Positions 1 to 6,985 of a stretch of 26,785 nt of DNA are shown here, piece after piece. Both the position numbers and the translations under genes were made by a program. The stretch is from contig JADFJB010000060.1 of the NCBI GenBank assembly GCA_022566355.1, positions 1 through 26,785 on the forward strand, in the 5' to 3' direction. The notes under the pieces were generated by a model. It was not told the DNA's origin. It searched no databases and saw only the letters and a list, made by a program, of their open reading frames with translations. How positions within the stretch are numbered: position 1 is the first letter of the stretch; the number at the start of each line of letters is the position of its first letter. The stretch is from a candidate division KSB1 bacterium. GTDB taxonomy: Bacteria; Zhuqueibacterota; JdFR-76; DREG01.

Positions 1-36
1 CTTTCAGAGGGAATCTTAACAGCTTGGAATGATTAG

Positions 37-62
37 ATTCCGGCTTAAAAGATTACCGGAAT
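37..62. repeat. Inverted repeat upstream of typA
   Basis: Seven-base arms ATTCCGG (37-43) and CCGGAAT (56-62) flank a 12-base loop. No T-run follows on the plus strand, so a terminator is not supported. It could be a protein-binding site or part of an upstream element, and its role is unknown. Confidence 0.35.
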
Positions 63-170
63 GACACTAGTTGTCGAGTTTCTGTTCAAACACTATAAAT
101 ATCTCAGATTTTTTTGAAGGTTGTGGTCTTAAAAATCCAAACAATCAATGATGTTTAAAGCAGGATTATA

Positions 171-2006
171 ATGAGAAAAGAAAAGTTTAGAAATATCGTC
201 ATTATCGCTCATGTGGATCATGGCAAAACCACCCTGTTAGATGGCTTGTTGAAACAGAGCGGCACTTTCCGGGAAAACCAGGAGGTTGTTACCCGTGTTA
301 TGGATTCCATGGATCTTGAGCGCGAACGCGGAATTACCATCAATGCAAAAAACACAGCCGTGTGGTATAAGGGTGTGAAGATCAACATCGTAGACACACC
401 AGGCCATGCGGATTTCGGCGGCGAAGTGGAGCGCAGTCTGAATCTCGTAGATGGCGCGCTTTTGCTTGTGGATGCAAGCGAAGGGCCGTTGCCGCAAACC
501 CGTTTTGTAGTGAAAAAGACATTGGCGAAAAATCTGCCCATTATACTTGTGATCAACAAAATTGATCGCAGTGACGCCCGCATTGAAGCTGTCGTGAATG
601 AAGTTTATGATTTGTTTATCGATTTGGATGCAACGGAGGAACAGATCGAATTCCCGATTTTGTACACCAATGCAAAAGCTGCCGTGGCCCATAAAAAAAT
701 CGGAGATGGCTGTACGGATCTTGACGCTTTATTCGAAATGATCCTGGAAAAAATTGCAGGACCGGTTGCAAGTGATGATCATGTCCCGCAATTCCTGGTT
801 ACAAACCTGGAATACGATCCATATGTCGGACAACTGGCGGTTGGGCGGCTAAGTAATGGCGTGCTCGAAATGAACAAATTCTACAGTCTATGTGGCGAAG
901 GGAAAATCACAAAAGGTATCAAATTCTCGGCGTGTTACGAATTTATGGGATTACAAAAAACTCAGGTGCAGAAACTGGAATCTGGTGATATCATCGCCGT
1001 GTCAGGCGTTGACAACGTTAAGATCGGTGACACTATTTCCTCCGAGGATGATCCGCAACCACTGCCGCGCATTGTAGTAGATGAACCGACAGTATCCATG
1101 ATCTTTTATGTGAACAACAGCCCGTTTGCCGGCAAGGAGGGTAAATTCCTGACCTCGCGGCATATCAACGAAAGATTGCAAAAAGAGATCCTCAGCAATG
1201 TCTCATTGCGGGTTAATCCAACCGGGCGGACAGATTCTTTCGAGGTCTGCGGACGCGGTGAGCTGCAGATGGCAGTGCTCATAGAAACCATGCGTCGTGA
1301 GGGTTATGAGTTTATGGTTTCGAAGCCGCAAGTCATCACCAAGGAGGAAAATGGTAAAGTAATGGAACCGATGGAACGGGTATTTCTTGACATTCCGGAA
1401 GATAAAGTAGGAATCGTCACAGAAAAGCTTGCTAAACGCAAGGGCAAGATGCACACGATGCAAAACCATGGGCATGGCCGGGTTAATATGGAGTTTATCA
1501 TCCCTTCCCGGGGATTGATCGGGTTTCGCAGCCAGTTCCTGACCGATACAAAAGGCGCCGGTGTTTTGAACACACTTTTCGAGAGCTATGCCGAATGGTT
1601 TGGTCCGATCCCGCAACGAGCCAGTGGTGCGTTAATAGCCGACCGTGCCGGTAGAGTTACCACCTTTGCCTGTCTCGGCATGGTAGATCGTGGCGAGCTT
1701 TCTATCGAGGTTGGCACCATAGTTTATGCCGGCATGGTCATTGGCGAACGTAACCGCAGCGATGACCTGTTAATCAATATCACTCGTGAAAAAAGGCTTA
1801 CAAACATGCGCAGTTCCACATCCGAAGCGACCGTAACCTTACGCCCGCCGCATATTCTTTCCCTGGACCAATCGATAGAATTCATTGCTGAAAATGAGCT
1901 TGTGGAAGTGACACCCAAAAACATTCGCATGCGCAAAATGGAACTGGATGCCAACAAACGGGCGTCGGCCAGGAAGAAGGAAAAGTTGGGTAGGGAAAGT
2001 GCTTAA
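171..2006 (+). CDS. typA: Ribosome-associated translational GTPase TypA/BipA
   Basis: TypA/BipA is a cytoplasmic GTPase of the EF-G family that binds the 70S ribosome and is needed for growth under cold and other stress and for late ribosome assembly. The 611-residue length is standard. The GTPase motifs are intact: AHVDHGKT (13-20), the ERERGITI switch I region (50-57), DTPGHADFGGE (75-85), NKID (129-132) and NAKA (167-170). The C-terminal half keeps typical TypA wording such as RGELQMAVLIE and PSRGLIGFRSQF. The ATG is preceded by a modest CAGGA ribosome site. It is the only gene on its strand here, and the accessory patch starts directly after its stop. Family assignment is essentially certain. 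Confidence 0.97.
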   Translation: MRKEKFRNIVIIAHVDHGKTTLLDGLLKQSGTFRENQEVVTRVMDSMDLERERGITINAKNTAVWYKGVKINIVDTPGHADFGGEVERSLNLVDGALLLVDASEGPLPQTRFVVKKTLAKNLPIILVINKIDRSDARIEAVVNEVYDLFIDLDATEEQIEFPILYTNAKAAVAHKKIGDGCTDLDALFEMILEKIAGPVASDDHVPQFLVTNLEYDPYVGQLAVGRLSNGVLEMNKFYSLCGEGKITKGIKFSACYEFMGLQKTQVQKLESGDIIAVSGVDNVKIGDTISSEDDPQPLPRIVVDEPTVSMIFYVNNSPFAGKEGKFLTSRHINERLQKEILSNVSLRVNPTGRTDSFEVCGRGELQMAVLIETMRREGYEFMVSKPQVITKEENGKVMEPMERVFLDIPEDKVGIVTEKLAKRKGKMHTMQNHGHGRVNMEFIIPSRGLIGFRSQFLTDTKGAGVLNTLFESYAEWFGPIPQRASGALIADRAGRVTTFACLGMVDRGELSIEVGTIVYAGMVIGERNRSDDLLINITREKRLTNMRSSTSEATVTLRPPHILSLDQSIEFIAENELVEVTPKNIRMRKMELDANKRASARKKEKLGRESA

Positions 2007-2014
2007 CGAGTAAG

Positions 2015-2049
2015 TGGATCGAGAAAAAATTATCAGTAAAATTTTAGCG
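2015..2049. repeat. Direct repeat copy 1 (pairs with 2228-2261)
   Basis: This 35-base stretch starts TGGATCGAG and ends AATTTTAGCG. It is repeated at 2228-2261 with one A fewer in the A-run and one G/A change. It lies eight bases after the typA stop. Read on the minus strand, each copy begins directly after a GC(G)TTAAAA- or GCTAAAA-like core, which is where a cassette junction would fall if the hairpins here are attC sites. Confidence 0.8.
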
Positions 2050-2066
2050 GTGAGTATCATGAGATA

Positions 2067-2118
2067 TAAACGCATAGCGGGCAGTGACTTTTGTGTGCTA
2101 AAAAACTTGCCGCGTTAA
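2067..2118. other. Weak attC-like hairpin (degenerate)
   Basis: TAAACGC (2067-2073) can pair imperfectly with GCGTTAA (2112-2118), and GGGCA (2079-2083) with TTGCC (2107-2111), leaving a loop of about 23 bases. The AAC/GTT ends and interrupted stem recall a worn integron attC site. The pairing is poor and the call depends mainly on its position beside the better candidate at 2257-2329. Confidence 0.15.
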
Positions 2119-2227
2119 AACAATTCCGTGTGAACAGGACGCGTTAAAATTCTCTTGTATACGTTTATTTTGCCTTTAATTTTTTCAGTATAAAATTTAA
2201 GCCTGAATTATAATCTCTTGTAAAAAA

Positions 2228-2261
2228 TGGATCGAGAAAAATTATCAGTAAAATTTTAACG
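2228..2261. repeat. Direct repeat copy 2 (pairs with 2015-2049)
   Basis: This is the second copy of the element at 2015-2049, with five A residues where copy 1 has six, about 180 bases downstream. Its right end runs into the TTTTAAC core of the attC-like hairpin. The sequence between the copies (2050-2227) is AT-rich, holds no convincing gene, and contains two short CGCGTTAAAA words (2111-2120 and 2140-2149). Confidence 0.8.
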
Positions 2262-2329
2262 CCTACATAAGGGGCGACGCAGAGGGGCGGCCCAGTGAAC
2301 GAAGCGAACGACTCTTTATGCGATTGTTA
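2257..2329 (-). other. Candidate integron attC recombination site
   Basis: The outer arms are TAAC (2257-2260) and GTTA (2326-2329). Inside each is an unpaired five-base spacer (GCCTA and CGATT). An inner stem then pairs CATAAGGGG (2266-2274) with CTCTTTATG (2312-2320), counting two G-T pairs. Paired outer box, unpaired central spacer, paired inner box and a GC-rich variable loop is the known attC architecture. On the minus strand the 3' half reads GCCCCTTATGTAGGCGTTA, much like many attC 3' halves. The consensus end boxes (RYYYAAC/GTTRRRY) are only partly matched. It sits four bases after the stop of the minus-strand HEPN-like gene, the normal gene-attC order of a cassette. Confidence 0.45.
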
Positions 2330-2333
2330 GCAA

Positions 2334-2774
2334 TCACTTTACATGTAGCTCTGCCTTCTTATTTTGATAAATAGGGAGCATTTGATCAAATAAGAGACCT
2401 ATTGCAGCGCACATATTTTTATTTATTCTTACAAATTCTCTCTTGCGCTTTTTTTGGTATTTCCTAATAAAGAACCTAAGCGCTTGAAAATCAAGGCTCT
2501 CTTCGTTAGAATCAATTGAGGTAAGAAGTGCGAGCCCTTTAACATGCCAAAGTTCATCTTCAAGATATGACGCTTCATGCATAATTATATTTCTATCGTA
2601 ATGATATTTCTTTACGGTTTTTCTGACTATCTTAAAAGATGCGGGAATAGTGGTTTTGGGAATATGGGTATTTGTTACAATCGACTCATGTGATATTTTA
2701 TTTGGTTGGTTTTGAATATGAAATAACCTGTCTGTTAGTAATAAGAGCCTATCATAAGCTATTTGAGTTCTCAC
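2334..2774 (-). CDS. Small HEPN-like protein, possible integron cassette gene
   Basis: This 146-residue basic, helical protein carries R61-N62-x3-H66, the RNxxxH motif of HEPN-domain RNases. It lies within a run of helices that would form the four-helix HEPN core. HEPN proteins are commonly toxins or defence and stress RNases; that is family knowledge, and no activity is shown here. The GTG start is doubtful. In-frame coding-like sequence (SKPVTHLQWSIENYIV) precedes it with no ATG, and an AGAAGGAG tract lies about 43 bases upstream, so the N-terminus may be longer or cut. No antitoxin-like partner is visible. The candidate attC follows the stop immediately, which favours a mobile cassette origin. 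AT-rich composition unlike typA also fits transfer. Confidence 0.55.
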   Translation of the reverse strand: MRTQIAYDRLLLLTDRLFHIQNQPNKISHESIVTNTHIPKTTIPASFKIVRKTVKKYHYDRNIIMHEASYLEDELWHVKGLALLTSIDSNEESLDFQALRFFIRKYQKKRKREFVRINKNMCAAIGLLFDQMLPIYQNKKAELHVK

Positions 2775-2857
2775 AATATAGTTTTCTATCGACCATTGAA
2801 GGTGCGTTACGGGTTTACTCCTTCTCTTTTCATTACCTCAGATGGGAGACAAGTTAT

Positions 2858-3061
2858 TCATATACAGCGTGGGAAATCCTTTACGGCTGTGCCATTAAGT
2901 TCAGCCCCAGCGTGTAGGCATTTTAAAGTACCTTTTGTTGATAGGCCTTGATGAAATCGCGTTCGGCCCCAATGTACTTCGTGCCAGTGAATGTAATCGG
3001 CCTGGAAAAAGTCAGGAGCAACGTTACCCCAAAATGCTAGATAACGAATAAGCGTTCGCAC
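2858..3061 (-). CDS. Short unrecognised ORF, 67 aa
   Basis: The ORF would encode a tryptophan- and histidine-rich peptide (ADYIHWHEVHWGRTRFHQGL in the middle). The start is a GTG inside the hairpin at 3045-3101 and no ribosome site is clear. I recognise no family. It may be non-coding cassette sequence, the remnant of a longer gene, or a real small protein. The stretch 2775-3206 otherwise holds only the attC-like hairpin and AT-rich sequence with two GTTACC words near 3160-3178. Confidence 0.2.
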   Translation of the reverse strand: MRTLIRYLAFWGNVAPDFFQADYIHWHEVHWGRTRFHQGLSTKGTLKCLHAGAELNGTAVKDFPRCI

Positions 3062-3105
3062 TCGATCCTCGTTTTTTTAGGTCGATGTGCAACGCCTGGT
3101 TGAAC
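3045..3105. other. Second attC-like hairpin with extrahelical bases
   Basis: GCGTT-C-GCAC-TCGA-T-CC (3052-3068) pairs with the complement lying at 3080-3095, giving about 15 base pairs interrupted by three single-base bulges (C3057, one base near 3085-3086, T3066). The loop is T-rich (3069-3079). Outside the stem are AAC (3043-3045) and GTT (3099-3101), separated by unpaired spacers. Single extrahelical bases on an otherwise good stem are a hallmark of folded attC sites. On the minus strand GTTCAAC fits the RYYYAAC box, but the other end does not fit GTTRRRY. It could instead be an unrelated palindrome or terminator remnant. Confidence 0.3.
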
Positions 3106-3206
3106 TCTGCCGCCTTTATAAAGGTTGTAATATTAACCGACAAATTAGTTTTGAAGAAATGTTACCAAAACGTTACCACTTCTTGATTAAACTAACTAAA
3201 TCAAAA

Positions 3207-4643
3207 TCAATCAAAACTAATAGCCAATATTTGTGGTGATAAAAAGTTACCAAAGCACCCAATGCCCCAAGCTATTTTTAAGTATAAAAATTGAATTATC
3301 TTTTGACTGAAATTGATTTGTACGAAATCGTCACTGAATACGATATTTTTATCTTGATTATATAGAATTACTTTATTCACCGAACCGGCCCCGTAAAAGA
3401 TATAATGTAAACCAATCACCCGGCCTGCAGGCTCCTGGTAAGAAAGAGTATAAATCTTCTTTCCATTAAGAGACAAGTTAACCTCGCGGTTGCGTACTTC
3501 ACAGCGAAGGTTGTTCCAAACAGACATATCGCAGCCAAATTTGGACAAATCATTTTCTTTGCCATCCCTGTAGACATCTATAAATTTCAGGCTATTATTA
3601 CTTACACAACCTGCCATAGAAAGCGGTATGACCATTCTGCCATTCTCACACATGATGATTACGTCGGCATACTGGCAAGTCAGGCCGCCATCAGAAAGAT
3701 CGTTCTTAACTTGTGATTCGAGCACAAAATTGTCGCCGTCAATATTGCCAAAATCATGGACATAAAAAAAGCTAACGAAAAATTCTCCCCGGGATACCTG
3801 GACATTATTTGCCTGTAGAATTTCCGGGGAAGCATATAACCTGGTTTTATCAAATATTTTATCACGCGGCAGGTACACCGGAATTGGATCATCTAAAGAA
3901 TGTCTGACAATTCCCAGCCATCCATCTGTTGTAATGTGAATATTTTTTTGCCGGATAATCGTATTATCAACAATAAGCTTCGCTTTGTGAAAGCCGGGAT
4001 AATAGTAAATGCTGGTATGATGGCGATTCTTTTTGGAGATAACAGCTCTCTGTTTTTCATTCCATGATTGCTGAATAAAGACACTGTCCGATTTGATCGA
4101 TGAAATGTCGTAGTCAAAGATAACTGAATTGGGGAGACCGCTAGTGATCGCTTTCTTACTATTAAAAACTACATCCTCATAATTATGTTGAGAAGTGAGT
4201 TGATCGAAAAAAGCATAGAATAATAGAACAACTGTAATCAAACCCAGCAATGCAGCCGCTCTTGTGCGAGATCGTTTTAGAGATTGCTTTTTCTGGCCGC
4301 TGGAAAGAGGTTCACCGGTCTTATCCCTTCCCTGGTTTATGAAATTAAACTGGTCTCTCTTAAAGTCCATCCAATTCACATAACCAAGAAACATGGCTAA
4401 CGCATTTAATGTGCTTGGATGGGGAAGGCTGTCATAACCATTTTTCCACACTCTTTTAAGAGTGGATAGACTGAGCAGGATCTGGGTCTTGGAAAAGATA
4501 AGTTCACTGAGATTTTCGTAATCCCGCTGTTTCCATTCCTGGCTGCCCGGCCAATTCAGTTTTTCCTCAATTAATACTTTACATCGTGCAATGTAAAGCT
4601 TCTCAGTTTGATTGTTAAGTTTATCCATTGAATCTGTTTCCAT
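3207..4643 (-). CDS. Membrane-anchored HTH protein with lectin-like C-terminal domain
   Basis: The chosen ATG (4643) has GGGAGC six bases upstream; an upstream in-frame ATG at 4721 would add 26 residues and lacks such a site. The product is 478 residues. Residues about 15-95 form a Bacteroidota-type helix-turn-helix region (LSLSTLKRVW, then TLNALAMFLGYVNW). A basic stretch (119-128) is followed by one membrane helix (129-147). The remainder is probably periplasmic or external and ends in a concanavalin/LamG-like beta sandwich (WNNLRCEV, LSLNGKKIYTLSY, VFSDDF). The last 30 or so residues look unrelated and may come from an altered 3' end. The layout suggests a one-protein sensor regulating from the membrane. 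The divergently transcribed secreted lectin-fold gene is the obvious target, but that is inference. Confidence 0.75.
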   Translation of the reverse strand: METDSMDKLNNQTEKLYIARCKVLIEEKLNWPGSQEWKQRDYENLSELIFSKTQILLSLSTLKRVWKNGYDSLPHPSTLNALAMFLGYVNWMDFKRDQFNFINQGRDKTGEPLSSGQKKQSLKRSRTRAAALLGLITVVLLFYAFFDQLTSQHNYEDVVFNSKKAITSGLPNSVIFDYDISSIKSDSVFIQQSWNEKQRAVISKKNRHHTSIYYYPGFHKAKLIVDNTIIRQKNIHITTDGWLGIVRHSLDDPIPVYLPRDKIFDKTRLYASPEILQANNVQVSRGEFFVSFFYVHDFGNIDGDNFVLESQVKNDLSDGGLTCQYADVIIMCENGRMVIPLSMAGCVSNNSLKFIDVYRDGKENDLSKFGCDMSVWNNLRCEVRNREVNLSLNGKKIYTLSYQEPAGRVIGLHYIFYGAGSVNKVILYNQDKNIVFSDDFVQINFSQKIIQFLYLKIAWGIGCFGNFLSPQILAISFD

Positions 4644-4877
4644 ATTGCTCCCACGATATAAGAAATATTTACCAGGTTGACGATCATAAATTACTTTTCT
4701 TTTAATTGTGAAAAACAGCAAAGTTACAAAAAATCAGGATGAACAAGGTTTGAATGCGATTTGACCGCTATTTGAATGGTTCCGCAACAAACATGATCCT
4801 CGGCTTGGGCGTAAGTTGGTTTAATAAAATCAGAAGTCTTTCAACCTGGAAGTTCACTTTATTTAAAAGGAGATAGT
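4644..4877. promoter_or_regulatory. Divergent intergenic region between regulator and secreted protein genes
   Basis: The 234 bases separate two genes reading outward, so both promoters should lie here. The minus-strand gene has a GGGAGC ribosome site (4647-4652). The plus-strand gene has AAGGAGA (4868-4874). The words TTTGAATG/TTTGACC recur around 4748-4780, but I could not define promoter boxes or an operator with confidence. Confidence 0.4.
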
Positions 4878-5993
4878 ATGAAAAATCTAAAATTGTTCCG
4901 TTCATTTGTAACGAGTGTTTTTTTCGTTGTTTTTGGATATGCGGTAACGTCTCACGGACAAAATAAAATTGCCGAATTTGATACGGATCATTGGGAAATG
5001 AAAAGAGCCAAAATTGTAGAGCATATGGGCAGGAAAAGTTTAATGGGGGTTGCATATTTGAAAGATGTTAATTTTGAAAATGGCATTGTGGAAGTTGACT
5101 TTGCAGTAAATGGCAAGCGTTCTTATCCGGGTATTCTTTTCAGAGTGCAGTCAGAGGATGATTTCGAACGTTTTTATATTCGACCGCACAGATCCGGACT
5201 TTATAGCGACGATCTTCAATACACACCCAGTTTCAATGGCATTTCCGGCTGGCAGTTATATAGTGGCGAAGGATTTACCGCCGCAGCGGTTTTCCCGGAA
5301 GATCAATGGTTCCGGTTGAAAATAGAATTTGCCGGCAAGCAAGCTCGTGTTTATCTCAATGACGGCGAGCAGCCCATTTTGACGATAACCGACCTGAAAC
5401 ATGGGATCAGCAAGGGTACATTGGGTTTATTGGGTCCGCAAAACGGCACGGCTTATTTCTCGAATTTTAGCTACAGATCTGACAATAATCTCCATTTCGA
5501 GCCTGCTGCAAAAGTTGAGACACTTCCGGGGATCATTACCAATTGGCAGATATCACAATCATTTAAATCCGGTAAAATTGATTACGAACGTACACCGAAT
5601 GCGCAAGGGCTTAAAATCACCTGGCAGAAAGTGACCAGCGAACCTTCCGGCCTTGTGGACATTGCGCGATATGTTAAAAGAATGGACCGGGAGCCTGATT
5701 TGATTATTGCCAAAACAACAATCTATGCTGATAAAGAAGAATCGAGAAAGCTCCAGTTTGGCTACAGCGATGATGTCAGTATTTTTCTGAACGGAAAATT
5801 GCTGTTTGCCGGAAAAAACGGCTATCAGCAACGGGATCCTGCCTATCTTGGCATTGTGGGTTTTAACGATATGATTTATTTGCCTCTAAAGAAAGGCAAC
5901 AATAAACTGCTTCTAATGGTTGCGGAGACGTTTGGCGGATGGGGGTTTATGTGTCGGGAAGGAAATACGGTGTATAATCCAGGAACAAAATAG
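4878..5993 (+). CDS. Secreted lectin-fold protein with C-terminal jelly-roll-like module
   Basis: The product has 371 residues and begins with a signal peptide (basic start, hydrophobic 9-22, likely cleavage near SHG-Q28). Residues about 35-200 look like a concanavalin A-like/DUF1080-type domain (GILFRVQSEDDFERFYIRP, LGLLGPQNGTAYFSNFSY). Such domains bind or cleave carbohydrate; no catalytic residues could be assigned. Residues about 225-365 form a second beta domain (FGYSDDVSIFLNGKLLFAG, LKKGNNKLLLMVAETFGGWGF). The same arrangement closes the ThuA-HEAT protein at 8327-11701. The start is supported by a strong AAGGAGA site. It is divergent from the membrane HTH protein, which also has a lectin-like domain. 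A role in sensing or handling extracellular polysaccharide is likely but unproven. Confidence 0.8.
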   Translation: MKNLKLFRSFVTSVFFVVFGYAVTSHGQNKIAEFDTDHWEMKRAKIVEHMGRKSLMGVAYLKDVNFENGIVEVDFAVNGKRSYPGILFRVQSEDDFERFYIRPHRSGLYSDDLQYTPSFNGISGWQLYSGEGFTAAAVFPEDQWFRLKIEFAGKQARVYLNDGEQPILTITDLKHGISKGTLGLLGPQNGTAYFSNFSYRSDNNLHFEPAAKVETLPGIITNWQISQSFKSGKIDYERTPNAQGLKITWQKVTSEPSGLVDIARYVKRMDREPDLIIAKTTIYADKEESRKLQFGYSDDVSIFLNGKLLFAGKNGYQQRDPAYLGIVGFNDMIYLPLKKGNNKLLLMVAETFGGWGFMCREGNTVYNPGTK

Positions 5994-6136
5994 TTGTGGG
6001 AAACAACGAGATCTTTTAATATGCTGGAATCTACTTTATTTGATTCAAGGCAGAATGTTGTATACGTACTGGGTTGGTATTTTTAAAGATAAACTTTGTA
6101 TTTGTTTAATAAATATTATGGTTGCAGAGCCATATT

Positions 6137-6724
6137 CTACACGGTAATTCGAATAAACGGTTTCTTTGAGCCTTGAATTTCATAACTTGTTTTGAACTCG
6201 TTTTTCCATCGAGTAGAAATAGCTTGTTCCTGTTCCCTTGCGGCATCATCAAGTAATATGATGCTATTTGGTTTTAGCTTTTTCCTCATTATCGGTAACA
6301 GGCCATATCGTCCTCCCCTTGTCTTTCTCGGAGGACCATCGCAAATAACCAGGTCAAATTTGTCCGGCATCGAGTCAAAAGAGGGATCATACCATGAGAA
6401 CTCCCCATAATCTTTCAGGGGTTTTATGCATAAACAGACTGAGTTAATTTGATATTTATTGAGATATTTTTTTGTCCTGTCACCCCATGCTTGGCTGTGC
6501 TCAAGTGACCAAATTGTGTTTCCTGACTTCTGCATAATGGCTCCCACCATAATTGTCGTTAATCCCGAGCCACATTCTAAAATAGCACCATTACACTCCA
6601 ATGCATGTTTCAAACAACAGATCAAATACTCATCTACAGCAAACCATCTCTGCTTGCCCCAGCCGTAGATCAAATCGAAAATCACCCTATTTTCCGTAAT
6701 TATAACACTCTCAGGATCTCTCAA
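6137..6724 (-). CDS. Class I SAM-dependent methyltransferase-like protein
   Basis: The product has 195 residues and a Rossmann methyltransferase pattern: motif I ILECGSGLTT (48-57), an acidic residue after the second strand (SLEH, E75), FDLVICDGPP (123-132) and LLDD (157-160). The substrate is unknown, and DGPP with a following arginine/glycine-rich loop does not settle it. The frame opens with a TTG (6724) with AGGGG about 11 bases upstream. An in-frame stop lies only 24 bases before the TTG, so either TTG is the true start or the 5' end is damaged. It stands alone, convergent with the gene to its left. Family confidence is good; specific role unassigned. Confidence 0.7.
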   Translation of the reverse strand: MRDPESVIITENRVIFDLIYGWGKQRWFAVDEYLICCLKHALECNGAILECGSGLTTIMVGAIMQKSGNTIWSLEHSQAWGDRTKKYLNKYQINSVCLCIKPLKDYGEFSWYDPSFDSMPDKFDLVICDGPPRKTRGGRYGLLPIMRKKLKPNSIILLDDAAREQEQAISTRWKNEFKTSYEIQGSKKPFIRITV

Positions 6725-6985
6725 AAATTTGATTCCCCTGACCCTTTATACCCGAAATACTAAGAGATATGGTGAGATATATTGTTCACAATCTGAAAAA
6801 TAATCCATCCCTCCAAAATAAGCCAAACAAAGTTAAGAAAATCATTGATTTTGGGCTTATCAATTTGTAAAATTCAATATCGTAGAGCCCGGAACTATTT
6901 CCTGAATAATTAAGCGGTGTGATGTAAATGCATAATTCGTATATTAGCATCGTAATTGACCTTAATTAAAATAGGGATACCCATC

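Noticed and set aside
3156-3252. Repeated GTTACC words near the end of the HTH protein gene
   Set aside because: Only short six-base matches in AT-rich sequence; no regular spacing or palindrome that would suggest an operator or CRISPR-like repeat.
4768-5055. 95-codon minus-strand frame overlapping the start of the secreted lectin gene
   Set aside because: It overlaps a gene with a strong ribosome site and signal peptide, and has no coding motif of its own.
5993-6007. GTTGT/ACAAC hairpin at the end of the secreted lectin gene
   Set aside because: The five-base stem is A/T-heavy, overlaps the stop region and has no T-run, so a terminator is not supported.
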